Below, in pieces: positions 63,697 through 64,000 of a stretch of DNA of 64,000 nucleotides (position 1 is its first letter; the number at the start of each line of letters is the position of its first letter). Position numbers and translations under genes: made by a program. The notes beneath the pieces are model-generated. The model had not been told where the DNA came from. It made no database searches and saw nothing but the letters and a program-made list of their open reading frames with translations. Location of the stretch: the NCBI GenBank assembly GCA_977006965.1, contig OZ345371.1, positions 1,116,001 through 1,180,000 on the forward strand. Direction: 5' to 3'. The stretch comes from Phymatolithon calcareum. Taxonomy: Eukaryota > Rhodophyta > Florideophyceae > Hapalidiales.

Positions 63697-64000
63697 ATGA
63701 CCCCCACCATCAAGGTTACGTACTTTGCAGCCGCGGGTCGCGCGGAGCCTATCCGCCTCGCCCTGCACATCGGTGGCATCCCTTTCGAGGATGAGCGCAT
63801 TCCGGGCGAGGAGTTTCCCGCCCTCAAGGCCTCCGGAAAGCTCCCGTTCCTCTCCATGCCCACTATGACCGTCGACGACGAAATCTTTGCAGAGTCCGGT
63901 GCCCTGCTCCGATTCGCAGGAAAACTTGCCGGGCTGTATCCGAAATGCGACAAGGCTGCCATGAAAGTTGACATGATCGTTGACGCTCTCGAGACTGTAA
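63697..64000 (+). CDS. Glutathione S-transferase, N-terminal part (runs off window)
   Basis: Open from the ATG at 63697 to the window end (101 codons). It reads TPTIKVTYFAAAGRAEPIRLAL, with the Tyr of KVTYF in the place of the catalytic tyrosine, then FEDERIPGEEFPALK, the glutathione-binding cis-Pro region LPFLSMP and the ESGALLRF segment (E-S binding the gamma-glutamyl group), and the start of the helical domain. This is the thioredoxin-fold half of a sigma-class-like cytosolic GST (glutathione conjugation or prostaglandin-D-synthase-like). The C-terminal helical domain lies beyond the window. Confidence 0.88.
   Translation, partial: MTPTIKVTYFAAAGRAEPIRLALHIGGIPFEDERIPGEEFPALKASGKLPFLSMPTMTVDDEIFAESGALLRFAGKLAGLYPKCDKAAMKVDMIVDALETV

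Noticed and set aside
1-64000. Bacterial or organelle origin of the window
   Set aside because: Ty1/copia, LINE, hAT-like elements, AATAAA signals and typically eukaryotic families (IMPACT with RWD, plant-type O-fucosyltransferase) argue for a nuclear eukaryotic genome.

Overview
The window looks like nuclear DNA of a eukaryotic alga. My best guess is a florideophyte red alga such as Chondrus, which is inference and not proof. The supporting signs are intron-poor genes, plant-type families (a pathogen-related/SnoaL-like protein, a plant-type O-fucosyltransferase), an IMPACT/Yih1 homologue, an ApaH-like phosphatase, and a very heavy load of LTR and non-LTR retrotransposon debris. No rRNA, convincing tRNA, CRISPR array or bacterial-type operon was seen.

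Layout. 0-9 kb: a pathogen-related-protein (PRp) gene copy split by an almost pristine 5.4-kb Ty1/copia element with 541-bp LTRs, a 5-bp target duplication and a primer site matching the anticodon half of initiator tRNA-Met; then a decayed second PRp copy. 9-19 kb: a possible zinc-finger ORF, several loop-free palindromes, an O-fucosyltransferase-like gene (+) convergent with a secretory thioredoxin/PDI-like gene (-), an intact secreted PRp gene, and three abutting inverted-repeat structures. 19-21 kb: LINE scraps. 21.8-51.6 kb: three Sel1-repeat genes, all on the minus strand, separated by two copies of one transposon-filled spacer (copia internal region, LINE 5' half, hAT-like remnant, a 357-bp MITE). 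The middle Sel1 gene is a hybrid: its 5' half and promoter match the first gene and its 3' half matches the third, as expected from one unequal crossover. 52-64 kb: IMPACT homologue, ApaH-like phosphatase, FkbM-type methyltransferase, a cluster of inverted-repeat elements, LINE 3' fragments, and the start of a glutathione S-transferase running off the end.

The host genes do not form a pathway. The secreted PRp, the O-fucosyltransferase and the PDI-like protein all have secretory N-termini, but I see no evidence of common regulation. The main story is genome dynamics: recent retrotransposition into a gene family, a segmental duplication that made a chimeric gene, and many non-autonomous inverted-repeat elements. 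No clearly new defence, metabolic or signalling system was found.
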